64,000 nucleotides of DNA from Glandiceps talaboti (Eukaryota; Hemichordata; Enteropneusta; Spengelidae): assembly GCF_964340395.1 (NCBI RefSeq), contig NC_135571.1, forward strand, positions 10,041,440-10,105,439, written 5' to 3'. This document shows, piece after piece, positions 1 to 12,150 of the stretch (within the stretch, counting starts at the first letter, position 1; the number at the start of each line of letters is the position of its first letter). The translations under genes and the position numbers were made by a program. A model generated the notes under the pieces. It did no database searches, was not told the origin of the DNA, and saw only the letters and a program-made list of their open reading frames with translations.

Positions 1-172
1 GACACACACACATACATACATACATACATACATACATACATTTTACATACATATTACATAATTACATACATACACACACACACATACATACATACATACA
101 TACATACATACATACATACATACATACATACATACATACATACATACAGACAGACAGACACAGACAGACAGA
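1..172. repeat. CATA/TACA and CAGA microsatellites
   Basis: Tandem CATA and CAGA tetranucleotides interrupted by short CA runs. They lie just downstream (minus strand) of the second CARD exon, so they are intronic. Confidence 0.95.
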
Positions 173-190
173 CAATTGTTCATTACTTAC

Positions 191-1144
191 ATTGTGCTTT
201 CTTTTTGTCTGGAGTGCCAAAAGTTGATATCGATAATCTGTTTGCTAATGAAATTTGACCAGATTGTCTAAGGATTGTTCTAAAACTGACAAACTTTCCT
301 TTATCCCGCACTAATGAAAGAATTTTCCTGGCTTTTTCTTCACTACCAGAAGTCTGTTGACGACAAAGAAGAAATCTACGTGTATGGGTTTTGATGATTG
401 AGTTGTTGATGTGTTATAATGGATCTTTTTTATGACATATACGATTTTAGAGAGTTTGAAATCAGTACAACTTTCTGCAGTCTAAGATTGCCGACAATTT
501 CCCTCCCTTATATAGGTCCCCATGTGCAATGAAGGTAGTTGTCGTAGGTGCACTTTCCATAAGCTAGTCAAGGGCGAGTCGGGTCCACCATCAAATGTTG
601 AAGTAAAAAATTCAAATTGTTTGGTTCCGGTAACCCGACCCAACCTAATTTTTCACTGCCAACCCTAAACTTTTTTTAAAAAATTCCAAAGTCGTGACAG
701 AAATAGTGAGATTTGATGACATTATCGTCTTTTGATCAGAACAACATGACAGCTGTCACAGTGTAGCACACAATGTCGTTTGCATATCATACGGAAAGTG
801 CGAACACAACGAGAAATCTCTGTTGAACTCTATGATCGATATCGTTGTAAAAAACCTGAACCAGACCAAAATAAAATAAAATAAAATAAAATAAAATAAA
901 ATAAAATAAAATAAAAAAGTAAAGAAAATCCCAACCTACCAAGCCTGTTTTAGTATTAGGCGTTATCGGAACCACACAATGGCCTTCAGATAAACAGTGT
1001 TATAATACTCACCTTTATTTCTTTGATATCTGTATCAGAGAAAACTTTTCTCTTTGTCAGCAGAGCGAGTGTCTTGTCCACATCTAAATGTTCTCTCATT
1101 TCCTCAAATTCTTCATCGAATACCATTCTATCGACATCGTCCAT
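191..1144 (-). CDS. CARD-domain protein, 5' part (exons 1013-1144 and 191-353)
   Basis: Two exons on the minus strand form the start of a gene that continues off the left edge. Exon 1 begins at an ATG (1142-1144) with an in-frame TAA shortly upstream, encodes 44 residues (begins MDDVDRMVFDEEFEEM) and ends at a GTGAGT donor in phase 0. Exon 2 follows a polypyrimidine tract ending CAACAG, encodes 54 residues plus one base, and ends at GTAAGT. The joined 98 residues have the helix pattern of a caspase recruitment domain: a charged start, a TLALLTKRKVFSDTDIKEI segment, then SEEKARKILSLVRDKG and an F-x-x-ILRQSGQ-x-x-LA segment near residues 74-87. CARDs mediate homotypic interactions in apoptosis and innate immunity in the cytoplasm. 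The effector domain lies outside the window, so the family member is unknown. The CARD call is from pattern recognition, not a search. Confidence 0.72.
868..917. repeat. AAAAT-type simple repeat in intron 1 of the CARD gene
   Basis: About ten AAAAT units. The Phe/Tyr-rich reading frame across it on the minus strand is an artefact of the repeat. Confidence 0.9.
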
Positions 1145-3689
1145 AATTTCCACCACGAATTACCGCAACTGTCGAATCAATACATGTTCCATATAGGGTT
1201 ATACGTTTCTATATGACTTGTAATGATATCCTGTTTGTGCAAACTCTTTGTGACCCGGATTTAAACACAGCAACACAAAAATCCGGTAGTGGGTGACAGA
1301 TCAAATTCCAGTATCACGGAGGTACGTGTGTATTATCAATGTCCGATTAAAATACATGCGTCACTGTTGTATGATACTTACCCTAGTTTCACCATTACAT
1401 GCACCAAAATAGTGGTAGCCTCCTCGGTCCCATATTATACTAATTTAACTTAAATATCATCTTTTCGTTTTTGCTATATACCTGTAAATGTGCGAAAAGT
1501 TGATTTGAACTGGCCCTTATCGAAAGGTCAAAGGTCAATTAAAAATATCGCTATCCGATATCGTTATTTCTCAGTGTCGCGGAAGAACTAGCTCCGGTTA
1601 GCGAGAAAGAAACAAAACCCAAAAATGTAAATGTAATGTTATAAATACTTTTAACAAATTACCAACATTGACAACTGACTTGTATATACATAGTGTAACT
1701 CAGTAAACATACAAATTCCCTGTTCGCACACTAACAACTTATTCAAATGAATCCTGTGTATTGAATATTTAATCCGTGTTTCATTTCCACAGTCAATGAC
1801 AATGTATATATTTTTTCCCTTCATTCTGCACATTTATGTTAACCATATGGTTTAAATGTTGTTGTAGGCTTAAAAATTGACAAAAGCTAGCTACTACTGA
1901 CCGACAATAGCTGGAGATTATATTCCACTGGTTAGTATATTGTTTAACGATTTACAAAATACAAAGTCGATCTTTCAATAAGTTTGCCATATTGGCTCCA
2001 ACTAGCTTTTGCCTACAACTATCCTCAAAACCTAATTATTTTTCAAGAAGCCGCATTTTACTGCTCTGTTAGTCAAAAATAACGAAAAATGCACATTTGA
2101 CTAAAATGTCCTTCAGTGACATTTCAATGACTAAGTCGTACCACATCACACCACACCACACCACACCACACCACACCACACCACACCACACCACACCACA
2201 CCACATAGTACACCACACCACACAACACCACACAACACAACACCACACAACACAACGCAACACAACACAACACAACACAACACAACACAACACAACACAA
2301 CAACAACAGCAACAACAACAACAACAACAACATAGCAACACCACCGGTACCACCACCATCACCATCACCACCAATTGATGAATCACTAATATTCAGTATA
2401 GACCACCTCTACTCACCAACTCTGGAAACACATTTTAATTATCCCAATATAGCAGAGTAATATTGCGTGTCCTTAAAAAATATTTGGGCGTTTTGGTTGC
2501 ATGTGATCGCACTGTGAGATTTCACATCGCAGGATTTAATCTCATCAGAAATAAAATATCGACAATATCAGAGAACCAATCAACCCATTATCCAAACTAA
2601 GAATTGTAGCAGACAATAATAAAACATTGTGGGGACAGTACTCTGACGTTGTTCCGTATCAAGCACAAACCTATGCGGAAGTTCTCGTCATTTATTATCC
2701 CTCTACTTCCACGTCGACGTACATATTTCGCGTTGTTGAAATATCCATGGAGGTATAAGGGGAGATGATACCTCCATAAAATATCTAACACCTTCTCCAA
2801 ATTAATTTACGATAAAGATATCACCCAGTTATAACTGGAGTATAACTTACCTTAACTAACTTTACAGTCTTCGCTGTGACGTGACATTCAGTAACAAGTG
2901 TTCGTGATTTGACGATAACAACAATAGTTATAGGTAAGCGTATTGTTCTGATAAACATCAAAGGCCATGACCCCAGGTTAAACACTAATAATTTGACACA
3001 GTTGCTTAATTATTGCTCACAGTAGGAGTTGAGTCTATACTTGTATTGTCAGGCAACACACAAATAATTATATGGTTCTCAATCGACTCTTGGATTTTCC
3101 TCTGGGAGCTATACATTAGACTTGCAAAACAAATGTGTGGTTCCGATTACGCTCAATTTTAGAATAGGTGGTGTAGATAGATTCTTTATTTTTATTTTAT
3201 TTTTTTTTCAATATGTGAGTGTCTAGTTCAGGTAGTTATATTTTCCTTGTTTTCCATATGGTCTCTGTGTTATTGGTTTCTTCTCATCAGATGTACAGCC
3301 ATTAATTGGAAGAGCAGTTTTATATTTTGTCTTTTTAAGTTTGCGTATCCACTATTTCTCGCGAGACTTCACAATTTTCGTGATTTTATTTTTTTCGAAT
3401 ACGTAAAATTTTTTTTAGGATCAGTGTGAAAAACTAGGTGGGAGTCGGGTAACCGGAAATAAACAATTTTTTGTAGGCCTTGGCCTGAAATCTAAATTTT
3501 AGCAAATAGCTGAAAAATACACTGAAATAATAACGGAAAATCCGGGTTTTTTTTTTATTTATTCCAAAATTCGTTCACGTCCAAACGCGTTGAGGATAAT
3601 CTTGATAGTTGGATTGATGTTGAATACACACACAAACAAAAGCGTCAATAAAAAGGATATTTTTTATATATAGCTGGAATATTTGGTCA
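1145..3689. other. Intergenic region upstream of the CARD gene
   Basis: It should hold the promoter of the minus-strand CARD gene, but I see no convincing TATA box or initiator. The only conspicuous structure is the CCACA/ACAAC repeat at 2138-2370. No coding exon was recognised. Confidence 0.5.
2138..2370. repeat. CCACA, ACAAC and CAA simple-repeat block
   Basis: Adjacent runs of CCACA pentamers, then ACAAC pentamers, then CAA and CAC trinucleotides. Low-complexity Thr/His/Gln or Cys/Val frames on both strands come only from the repeat. Confidence 0.93.
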
Positions 3690-3800
3690 GAAATGAACGT
3701 AACGCCAGCCTGAGAAAGACAAAGGTAAAATATAAGGTCAACTGTAGATGGCAGTATACAACGCCTAACTCAATTTCTTTACAGAGGTCACAGAGCGAGA
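3690..3800 (+). repeat. Dispersed copy related to the 350-bp satellite
   Basis: Contains GTCAACTGTAGATGGCAGTA followed by a match to the satellite's TTTCTTCACAGAGGTC block. It lies directly upstream of the 4028 ORF. Similar single copies flank the satellite at about 6260-6420 and 11280-11500. Confidence 0.7.
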
Positions 3801-4027
3801 AGTTTCGGCTGCTTCAGTCGCGAGTTGTGAGTATTTGATGAGTTTTAAAGGGTGTGACGTTTCCGCTCCAAGCATTTGTATGAACCTGATGGAATATAGA
3901 GCTAAACCTAGAAAAGTATGCAACGGACGGTGATCGAGGGGAAGTGTGTGTGAAGGAGATAGAAGAAAGGTCAAGAAACGTGGTTGCAGACTTCTGGACC
4001 CAAACGTTCGTTTTTTGTGCCAACAAG

Positions 4028-4534
4028 ATGGACGAACTGTCTGTTTTATCTAAGTATGGCGGTGACTTTTGTGGTTGTCAGAGAACTGAGGTGATTTCAA
4101 CTTACAGGGCTACATTTCAGTTTGACAGGGACAGGGTGAAAACAACAAGAGTATCGATGGTGGATTGTGTGAAGCGTTTTTCAATAATCAGTGGGCGACT
4201 GAATTCTGTGTACGAGAAACTATATGAGCACGAAACACTTCGAGATTTGAACTGTTTCTTTTCGATTTTTTATTTACCACTTGAATTTGGTCAAATTTGT
4301 GTAATACTGGTATATGTATCCGGACCAGATAGTTTAATAGCAGCAAAAAGAATCATTGAAAGTTACAACATGGCAATGGGCGAGCTCAGGATGAAGACAG
4401 TTTGCGATGTTTTAGCTAGAATGTTCACGTCGCTGGTACTAGCTGCTCCACGCTCTCGTAGTATAGTAGGCAACATCTCACAAGTTACAGTACAGCGACG
4501 CACTGTACAAGATTTAACCCACAACTCTCTCTGA
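4028..4534 (+). CDS. Hypothetical intronless protein, 168 aa
   Basis: An open frame starts at ATG 4028 in a good context (AACAAGATGG) and ends at TGA 4532-4534. The frame is open further upstream, to an ATG at 3944, but the 4028 start has the better context. The protein is of ordinary composition: an N-terminal Cys pair (GDFCGCQ), a charged middle (FQFDRDRVKTTRVSMVDCVK), then a hydrophobic strand-like segment (QICVILVYVSGPD) and a helical stretch (SLIAAKRIIESYNMAMGELR). I see no signal peptide or clear membrane helix. I do not recognise the family. Composition and length argue for real coding sequence in a region otherwise poor in long frames, but it could be the last exon of a spliced gene or a retrocopy. 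Confidence 0.5.
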   Translation: MDELSVLSKYGGDFCGCQRTEVISTYRATFQFDRDRVKTTRVSMVDCVKRFSIISGRLNSVYEKLYEHETLRDLNCFFSIFYLPLEFGQICVILVYVSGPDSLIAAKRIIESYNMAMGELRMKTVCDVLARMFTSLVLAAPRSRSIVGNISQVTVQRRTVQDLTHNSL

Positions 4535-5640
4535 TTTGTACTGTTGTACCTTCAAGTCAGACAAATCTCACCTGTGTACAGGATTTTGTATGAATATTTT
4601 TGCCATTTTCAAAACGTAGAATTGACACTGATGAGTTTCTGAATATATATTTTCATTGGTTCTGGTATCAATGATTTATTGTAGAAGGAGTAGCAATTTT
4701 AGAAATTTGTCAACAGATTTTCTTGAAAGACCTGCAAAATATTTTCTACAAAACTAAGGAAAATATATGCACCTGTTAATGTGTTTGCCAAAGATATAGA
4801 TTTATTTGAATAGGTACGACAAAAGAAATTTACATACTAAAACTCATCATACACACTGTCTACCCAAGTTATTGATACTTTGACATTGAAAAGTGTTTTA
4901 TTTACAGTACATGTTTCATTTACTTGTTAGCACATTTTATGCAAAATGTAGAACTTTATTTTTGATTCCCAAACGTACTTTTGTTACATATTAATCAAAC
5001 GTAATTACTATGCTTAAAATGTTGACAAATATGGGTTATTGAAGAAGTTATAAAATAAGGAACTTCCAAGCATACCAATCAGAGATTATCAAATGTGTTA
5101 TTGTTTATTTCCCTTGCAAAAGAGGTAACATTTTGGAACTTCAGTTCAAATAATGTGCCATTTCGATAAATCTGTTGTAATGTCCCGTAAACTCCACAAT
5201 GTACTGCAACATGCTGAACACATATCTCACCACAAGAGGGCAGCAGATGGTAATGACAAGCATCCTGTTCATACGTCCATGGTATCCAAAGACATACTTT
5301 TGTCTGTGGTAATAGCTGGAATACTAGTTTTTATGGAGTCTGAGTCTGCCATATTAACTTTTTCTGCGATTACAATGCTTTCATTTTTAAGACCAGAAAG
5401 TGTACGTGTACATGTGTATCACAACGCCAGTTATGTTTTTTTTTTAACATTTCATTTCTGGCTTTATACCCACAATTCCAAATATGTGTAAGCATGTTAT
5501 AAGCTTATATTACTAATAAAGAAGCAAGTATGTAAATGTAACTCATACATATTCATCTGACTTGGGTCTTTAATACATGTACATCATCATCATTTTCGGA
5601 TTTCACCAGAATTGTTGCCCCATGCTTCTGATCAGACGTT
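4535..5640 (+). other. Downstream flank of the 168-aa ORF, possible 3' UTR
   Basis: AT-rich. An AATAAA at 5515-5520 is the first clear poly(A) signal candidate on the plus strand. A 112-codon frame at 5153-5491 shows no recognisable family and was not called. Confidence 0.35.
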
Positions 5641-5652
5641 TACTTTATTCTT

Positions 5653-5816
5653 TCAGTGAGTGAGTGAGTGAGTGAGTGAGTGAGTGAGTGAGTGAGTGAG
5701 TGAGTGAGTGAGTGAGTGAGTGAGTGAGTGAGTGAGTGATAAGTGAGTGAGTGAGTGAGTGAGAGTGATAAGTGAGTGAGTGAGTGAGTGAGTGAGTGAG
5801 TGAGTGAGTGAGTGAT
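5653..5816. repeat. GTGA microsatellite
   Basis: About 40 GTGA units with two short interruptions (GTGATAA). Confidence 0.96.
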
Positions 5817-6699
5817 CATCCTTTTAATGTGTGTAATAACAGATTTTTTAAATAATAATTATGGCATCTATAAATACTGTTATTTTTAAATTATAATTTT
5901 ACGGAGCGACTAAAAGTGGAATTTCTATTTATTTTGATAACGTTAATGTGGGCAATAAAGAGATATTATCATTTCAGTATAAAAACAATATATTATTTAT
6001 GTAACAGTTGAAAAATATCATTTTCTTCGTATCGCCGGTACGAACACGTGCCCAGAAGTTTCTTAATGGAGAAACATGAAATTGGGATTTTTGATACTTT
6101 CAGATATTTCTGAAGAATACATTGAAATAATGATTATGTTATTGCCGATATCAATGTGTGTCCATGGTCAAGGAAATCATATTTTAATAGTTTTTTAATA
6201 GACAAACGTGAAATTCAGATGGTGTTTTTGACACTATGTAAGATATATAGCTTGAATTATGGTAATTGGTCGAAAATGAACGTAACTCCAGCCTGGAAAA
6301 GCCAAAGATATACTACACAACTAAACATGGCATGTATACTGCGCAGTATACAACACCACACTCGATTTCTTCAAAAAGGTAAGAAAAACCCGCGAAATCG
6401 GGCCCGTTTGGATTGCAAAAACGCATGATTACATAGGAGTTGAAAAATGCCACCACATCATCTTTTCTTACGTTTCATAATAGCAAATATGTAATTTAGA
6501 GTGGGCTTTTGATAAATCAAAATAAATATTTGGAAAATATTAGAAGAATTAACGGAAAATCGCATAATAAATAACAAATACGTGCGTTTACTCATTTATA
6601 GTGATAGTTTGATTTTCAGAAGATAACTTAGGATATATAGATATATTGCTTGGAATATTTATAATTGGCGCATTTATAATGATAGGTAATAGTTGCAAA

Positions 6700-9600
6700 A
6701 TCCGACTTTTTTGTGTGTAACCGATAATAACGTGTCCGGAGATCGTCCACGGCCAAACCAAATCATCTCTTTTACGTTTCATACTTTAATTTATGCATTT
6801 GTAATGATAGGTCAACTGTAGAGGGCAGTATTCATCGCCAAAAGTCGATTTCTTCACAAAGGTCAAAAAAGGCGAAATTGGGGTACTTTCGACTGCAAAA
6901 ACGCGTTATTGCGTAATAGTTGAAAAATGCGACTTTTTTGTGTTAAACCGATAATAACGTGTCCACGGCCAAACCAAATCATCTCTTTTACGTTTCATAA
7001 TATCAAACACGTCATTTAGAGTTTTTTTGAATAATTAATATCAATATTTCTGAAAATATTAATATAAAAATTTATGAAAAATGCCATATTTTCATTATGA
7101 ACTTAAATTCAAAATTTCTTAGAACTCGCAACACTTTAATTTATGCATTTGTAATGATAGGTCAACTGTAGAGGGCAGTATTCATCGCCAAAAGTCGATT
7201 TCTTCACAAAGGTCAAAAAAGGCGAAATTGGGTCCGTTTGGACTGCAAAAACGCGTTATTGCGTAATAGTTGAAAAATGCGACTTTTTGGTGTGTAATCG
7301 ATAATAACGTGTCCACGGCCAAACCAAATCATCTCTTTTACGTTTCATAATATCAAACACGTCATTTAGAGTTTTTTTGAATAATTAATATCAATATTTC
7401 TGAAAATATTAATATAAAAATTTATGTAAAATGCCATATTTTCATTATAAACTTAAATTCAAAATTTCTTAGAACTCGCAACACTTTAATTTATGCATTT
7501 GTAATGATAGGTCAACTGTAGAGGGCAGTATTCATCGCCAAAAGTCGATTTCTTCACAAAGGTCAAAAAAGGCGAAATTGGGTCCGTTTGGACTGCAAAA
7601 ACGCGTTATTGCGTAATAGTTGAAAAATGCGACTTTTTGGTGTGTAATCGATAATAACGTGTTCACGGCCAAACCAAATCATCTCTTTTACGTTTCATAA
7701 TATCAAACACGTCATTTAGAGTTTTTTTGAATAATTAATATCAATATTTCTGAAAATATTAATATAAAAATTTATGTAAAATGCCATATTTTCATTATAA
7801 ACTTAAATTCAAAATTTCTTAGAACTCGCAACACTTTAATTTATGCATTTGTAATGATAGGTCAACTGTAGAGGGCAGTATTCATCGCCAAAAGTCGATT
7901 TCTTCACAAAGGTCAAAAAAGGCGAAATTGGGTCCGTTTGGACTGCAAAAACGCGTTATTGCGTAATAGTTGAAAAATGCGACTTTTTGGTGTGTAATCG
8001 ATAATAACGTGTCCACGGCCAAACCAAATCATCTCTTTTACGTTTCATAATATCAAACACGTCATTTAGAGTTTTTTGAATAATTAATATCAATATTTCT
8101 GAAAAAATTAATATAAAAATTTATGAAAAATGCCATATTTTCATTATAAACTTAAATTCAAAATTTCTTAGAACTCGCAACACTTTAATTTATGCATTTG
8201 TAATGATAGGTCAACTGTAGAGGGCAGTATTCATCGCCAAAAGTCGATTTCTTCACAAAGGTCAAAAAAGGCGAAATTGGGGTCGTTTGGACTGCAAAAA
8301 CGCGTTATTGCGTAATAGTTGAAAAATGCGACATTTTGGTGTTTAATCGATAATAACGTGTCCACGGCCAAACCAAATCATCTCTTTTACGTTTCATAAT
8401 ATCAAACACGTCATTTAGAGTTTTTTTGAATAATTAATATCAATATTTCTGAAAATATTAATATAAAAATTATGAAAAATGCCATATTTTCATTATAAAC
8501 TTAAATTCAAAATTTCTTAGAACTCGCAACACTTTAATTTATGCATTTGTAATGATAGGTCAACTGTAGAGGGCAGTATTCATCGCCAAAAGTCGATTTC
8601 TTCACAGAGGTCAAAAAAGGCGAAATTGGGTCCGTTTGGACTGCAAAAACACGTTATTGCGTAATAGTTGAAAAATGCGACTTTTTTGTGTTAAACCGAT
8701 AATAACGTGTCCACGGCCAAACCAAATCATCTCTTTTATGTTTCATAATATCAAACACGTCTTTTAGAGTTTTTTTGAATAATTAATATCAATATTTCTG
8801 AAAATATTAATATAAAAATTTATGAAAAATGCCATATTTTCATTATGAACTTAAATTCAAAATTTCTTAGAACTCGCAACACTTTAATTTATGCATTTGT
8901 AATGATAGGTCAACTGTAGAGGGCAGTATTCATCGCCAAAAGTCGATTTCTTCACAAAGGTCAAAAAAGGCGAAATTGGGTCCGTTTGGACTGCAAAAAC
9001 GCGTTATTGCGTAATAGTTGAAAAATGCGACTTTTTGGTGTGTAATCGATAATAACGTGTCCACGGCCAAACCAAATCATCTCTTTTACGTTTCATAATA
9101 TCAAACACGTCATTTAGAGTTTTTTTGAATAATTAATATCAATATTTCTGAAAAAATTAATATAAAAATTTATGAAAAATGCCATATTTTCATTATAAAC
9201 TTAAATTCAAAATTTCTTAGAACTCGCAACACTTTAATTTATGCATTTGTAATGATAGGTCAACTGTAGAGGGCAGTATTCATCGCCAAAAGTCGATTTC
9301 TTCACAAAGGTCAAAAAAGGCGAAATTGGGGTCGTTTGGACTGCAAAAACGCGTTATTGCGTAATAGTTGAAAAATGCGACTTTTTGGTGTTTAATCGAT
9401 AATAACGTGTCCACGGCCAAACCAAATCATCTCTTTTACGTTTCATAATATCAAACACGTCATTTAGAGTTTTTTTGAATAATTAATATCAATATTTCTG
9501 AAAATATTAATATAAAAATTATGAAAAATGCCATATTTTCATTATAAACTTAAATTCAAAATTTCTTAGAACTCGCAACACTTTAATTTATGCATTTGTA

Positions 9601-11290
9601 ATGATAGGTCAACTGTAGAGGGCAGTATTCATCGCCAAAAGTCGATTTCTTCACAGAGGTCAAAAAAGGCGAAATTGGGTCCGTTTGGACTGCAAAAACA
9701 CGTTATTGCGTAATAGTTGAAAAATGCGACTTTTTTGTGTTAAACCGATAATAACGTGTCCACGGCCAAACCAAATCATCTCTTTTATGTTTCATAATAT
9801 CAAACACGTCTTTTAGAGTTTTTTTGAATAATTAATATCAATATTTCTGAAAATATTAATATAAAAATTTATGAAAAATGCCATATTTTCATTATGAACT
9901 TAAATTCAAAATTTCTTAGAACTCGCAACACTTTAATTTATGCATTTGTAATGATAGGTCAACTGTAGAGGGCAGTATTCATCGCCAAAAGTCGATTTCT
10001 TCACAAAGGTCAAAAAAGGCGAAATTGGGTCCGTTTGGACTGCAAAAACGCGTTATTGCGTAATAGTTGAAAAATGCGACTTTTTGGTGTGTAATCGATA
10101 ATAACGTGTCCACGGCCAAACCAAATCATCTCTTTTACGTTTCATAATATCAAACACGTCATTTAGAGTTTTTTGAATAATTAATATCAATATTTCTGAA
10201 AAAATTAATATAAAAATTTATGAAAAATGCCATATTTTCATTATAAACTTAAATTCAAAATTTCTTAGAACTCGCAACACTTTAATTTATGCATTTGTAA
10301 TGATAGGTCAACTGTAGAGGGCAGTATTCATCGCCAAAAGTCGATTTCTTCACAAAGGTCAAAAAAGGCGAAATTGGGGTCGTTTGGACTGCAAAAACGC
10401 GTTATTGCGTAATAGTTGAAAAATGCGACATTTTGGTGTTTAATCGATAATAACGTGTCCACGGCCAAACCAAATCATCTCTTTTACGTTTCATAATATC
10501 AAACACGTCATTTAGAGTTTTTTTGAATAATTAATATCAATATTTCTGAAAATATTAATATAAAAATTATGAAAAATGCCATATTTTCATTATAAACTTA
10601 AATTCAAAATTTCTTAGAACTCGCAACACTTTAATTTATGCATTTGTAATGATAGGTCAACTGTAGAGGGCAGTATTCATCGCCAAAAGTCGATTTCTTC
10701 ACAGAGGTCTAAAAAGGCGAAATTGGGTCCGTTTGGACTGCAAAAACACGTTATTGCGTAATAGTTGAAAAATGCGACTTTTTTGTGTTAAACCGATAAT
10801 AACGTGTCCACGGCCAAACCAAATCATCTCTTTTATGTTTCATAATATCAAACACGTCTTTTAGAGTTTTTTTGAATAATTAATATCAATATTTCTGAAA
10901 ATATTAATATAAAAATTTATGAAAAATGCCATATTTTCATTATAAACTTAAATTCAAATTTTCTTAGAACTCGCAACACTTTAATTTATGCATTTGTAAT
11001 GATAGGTCAACTGTAGAGGGCAGTATTCATCGCCAAAAGTCGATTTCTTCACAAAGGTCAAAAAAGGCGAAATTGGGACCGTTTGGACTGCAAAAACGCG
11101 TTATTGCGTAATAGTTGAAAAATGCGACTTTTTGGTGTGTAATCGATAATAACGTGTCCACGGCCAAACCAAATCATCTCTTTTATGTTTCATAATATCA
11201 AACACGTCTTTTAGAGTTTTTTTGAATAATTAATATCAATATTTCTGAAAATATTAATATAAAAATTAATGGGAAAACCGCATAATTTCG
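6700..11290. repeat. Satellite array, about 13 monomers of about 350 bp, with a trimeric higher-order repeat
   Basis: The landmark ATGCATTTGTAATGATAGG recurs at about 6793, 7143, 7493, 7843, 8192, 8541, 8891, 9241, 9590, 9940, 10289, 10638 and 10988, so the monomer is 349-350 bp. From 8192 the monomers follow a repeating A-B-C order. A carries GGGGTCGTTTGG and GTTTAATCG. B carries CACAGAGGTC, AACACGTTATT, TTAAACCG and CGTCTTTTAG. C carries the commoner forms. That gives three successive units of about 1,049 bp. Divergent flanks at 6230-6700 and 11290-11510 contain related but scrambled fragments. No open frame of note. Confidence 0.95.
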
Positions 11291-11509
11291 TTATAAAGAT
11301 TTTTGTACAAATTGCAACAAATGTATTTAAAATGATAGTTTCATTTTCAGATGATAAATTTTTTAAAAATGTAAATAAAATTAGGAAATATGTTTATTGC
11401 TTGGACATTTTTGGCACTGAAATGAATGAACACTAATGCCAGCCTTAGACATTTCCTTTCCGCTGTGTAACCAATAATGTCTCCCCAGCCAAAACCAAAT
11501 CATCTTTTT

Positions 11510-11600
11510 TCACAGACACATGCAACATAACAACATACATAAACACTCAAACACAAACAAATACCATCCACACGAACACACACACACAAACAAATACACA

Positions 11601-11645
<45 letters not shown>
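11510..11645. repeat. CA-rich microsatellite
   Basis: ACACA-rich sequence passing into a pure CA run at about 11612-11643. Confidence 0.9.
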
Positions 11646-11648
<3 letters not shown>

Positions 11649-11929
11649 CAATTACACACAGGCTAGCTAGCAAGGAAATGCATTTTATTTCGTGAAAAAT
11701 TTATATAAAACGTACAAAAAAGTGATAAAAAATAAATATTTTGGCTTATAGAAAGTTGTAAAGCAGGATTAATGAAAACGTACAATTTTTCTATTTTATA
11801 AAAACGTACAATTTTTCTATTTTATATCTACTTAACTACGAATCCTCTTATAATTGTCAATACAAAAACTATTCTGAAGAAAAAAGGTAATTTTCAAAAT
11901 GTTTAGATGTCAAATTTCTTCCTTGGACA

Positions 11930-12150
11930 AGTATCTCTCGAAGTGGTCATATGGATGAGGGAGATTTATTTTGCATTTTTTATTTATATTAAAAACAATT
12001 TTATCATGGCTTCCTACAAGAAAAATCAATGTGAAACAACATTGATCTAGTCTGTGTTTGGAACTCATTAAATTGCAAAAAACTAAAAAAATATGTGCAA
12101 ATATTGTTATTGTACATACGATAAACATTTTACACATTTATTAAGGGGCA
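11930..12150. mobile_element. Palindromic MITE family A, decayed partial copy
   Basis: Matches family A (see 30243-30606) over GTGGTCATATGGATGAGG, TTTTATCATGGCTTCCTAC, ATTGATCTAGTCTGTGTTTGG and the central TTATTGTACATACGATAA, but the second arm is largely missing. Confidence 0.65.

Noticed and set aside
2069-2386. Cys/Val-rich and Thr/His-rich frames
   Set aside because: They arise from CCACA and ACAAC simple repeats on either strand.
5153-5491. 112-codon plus-strand frame with a hydrophobic stretch
   Set aside because: No recognisable family, and located in the AT-rich flank that may be 3' UTR of the 4028 ORF. Not enough to call.
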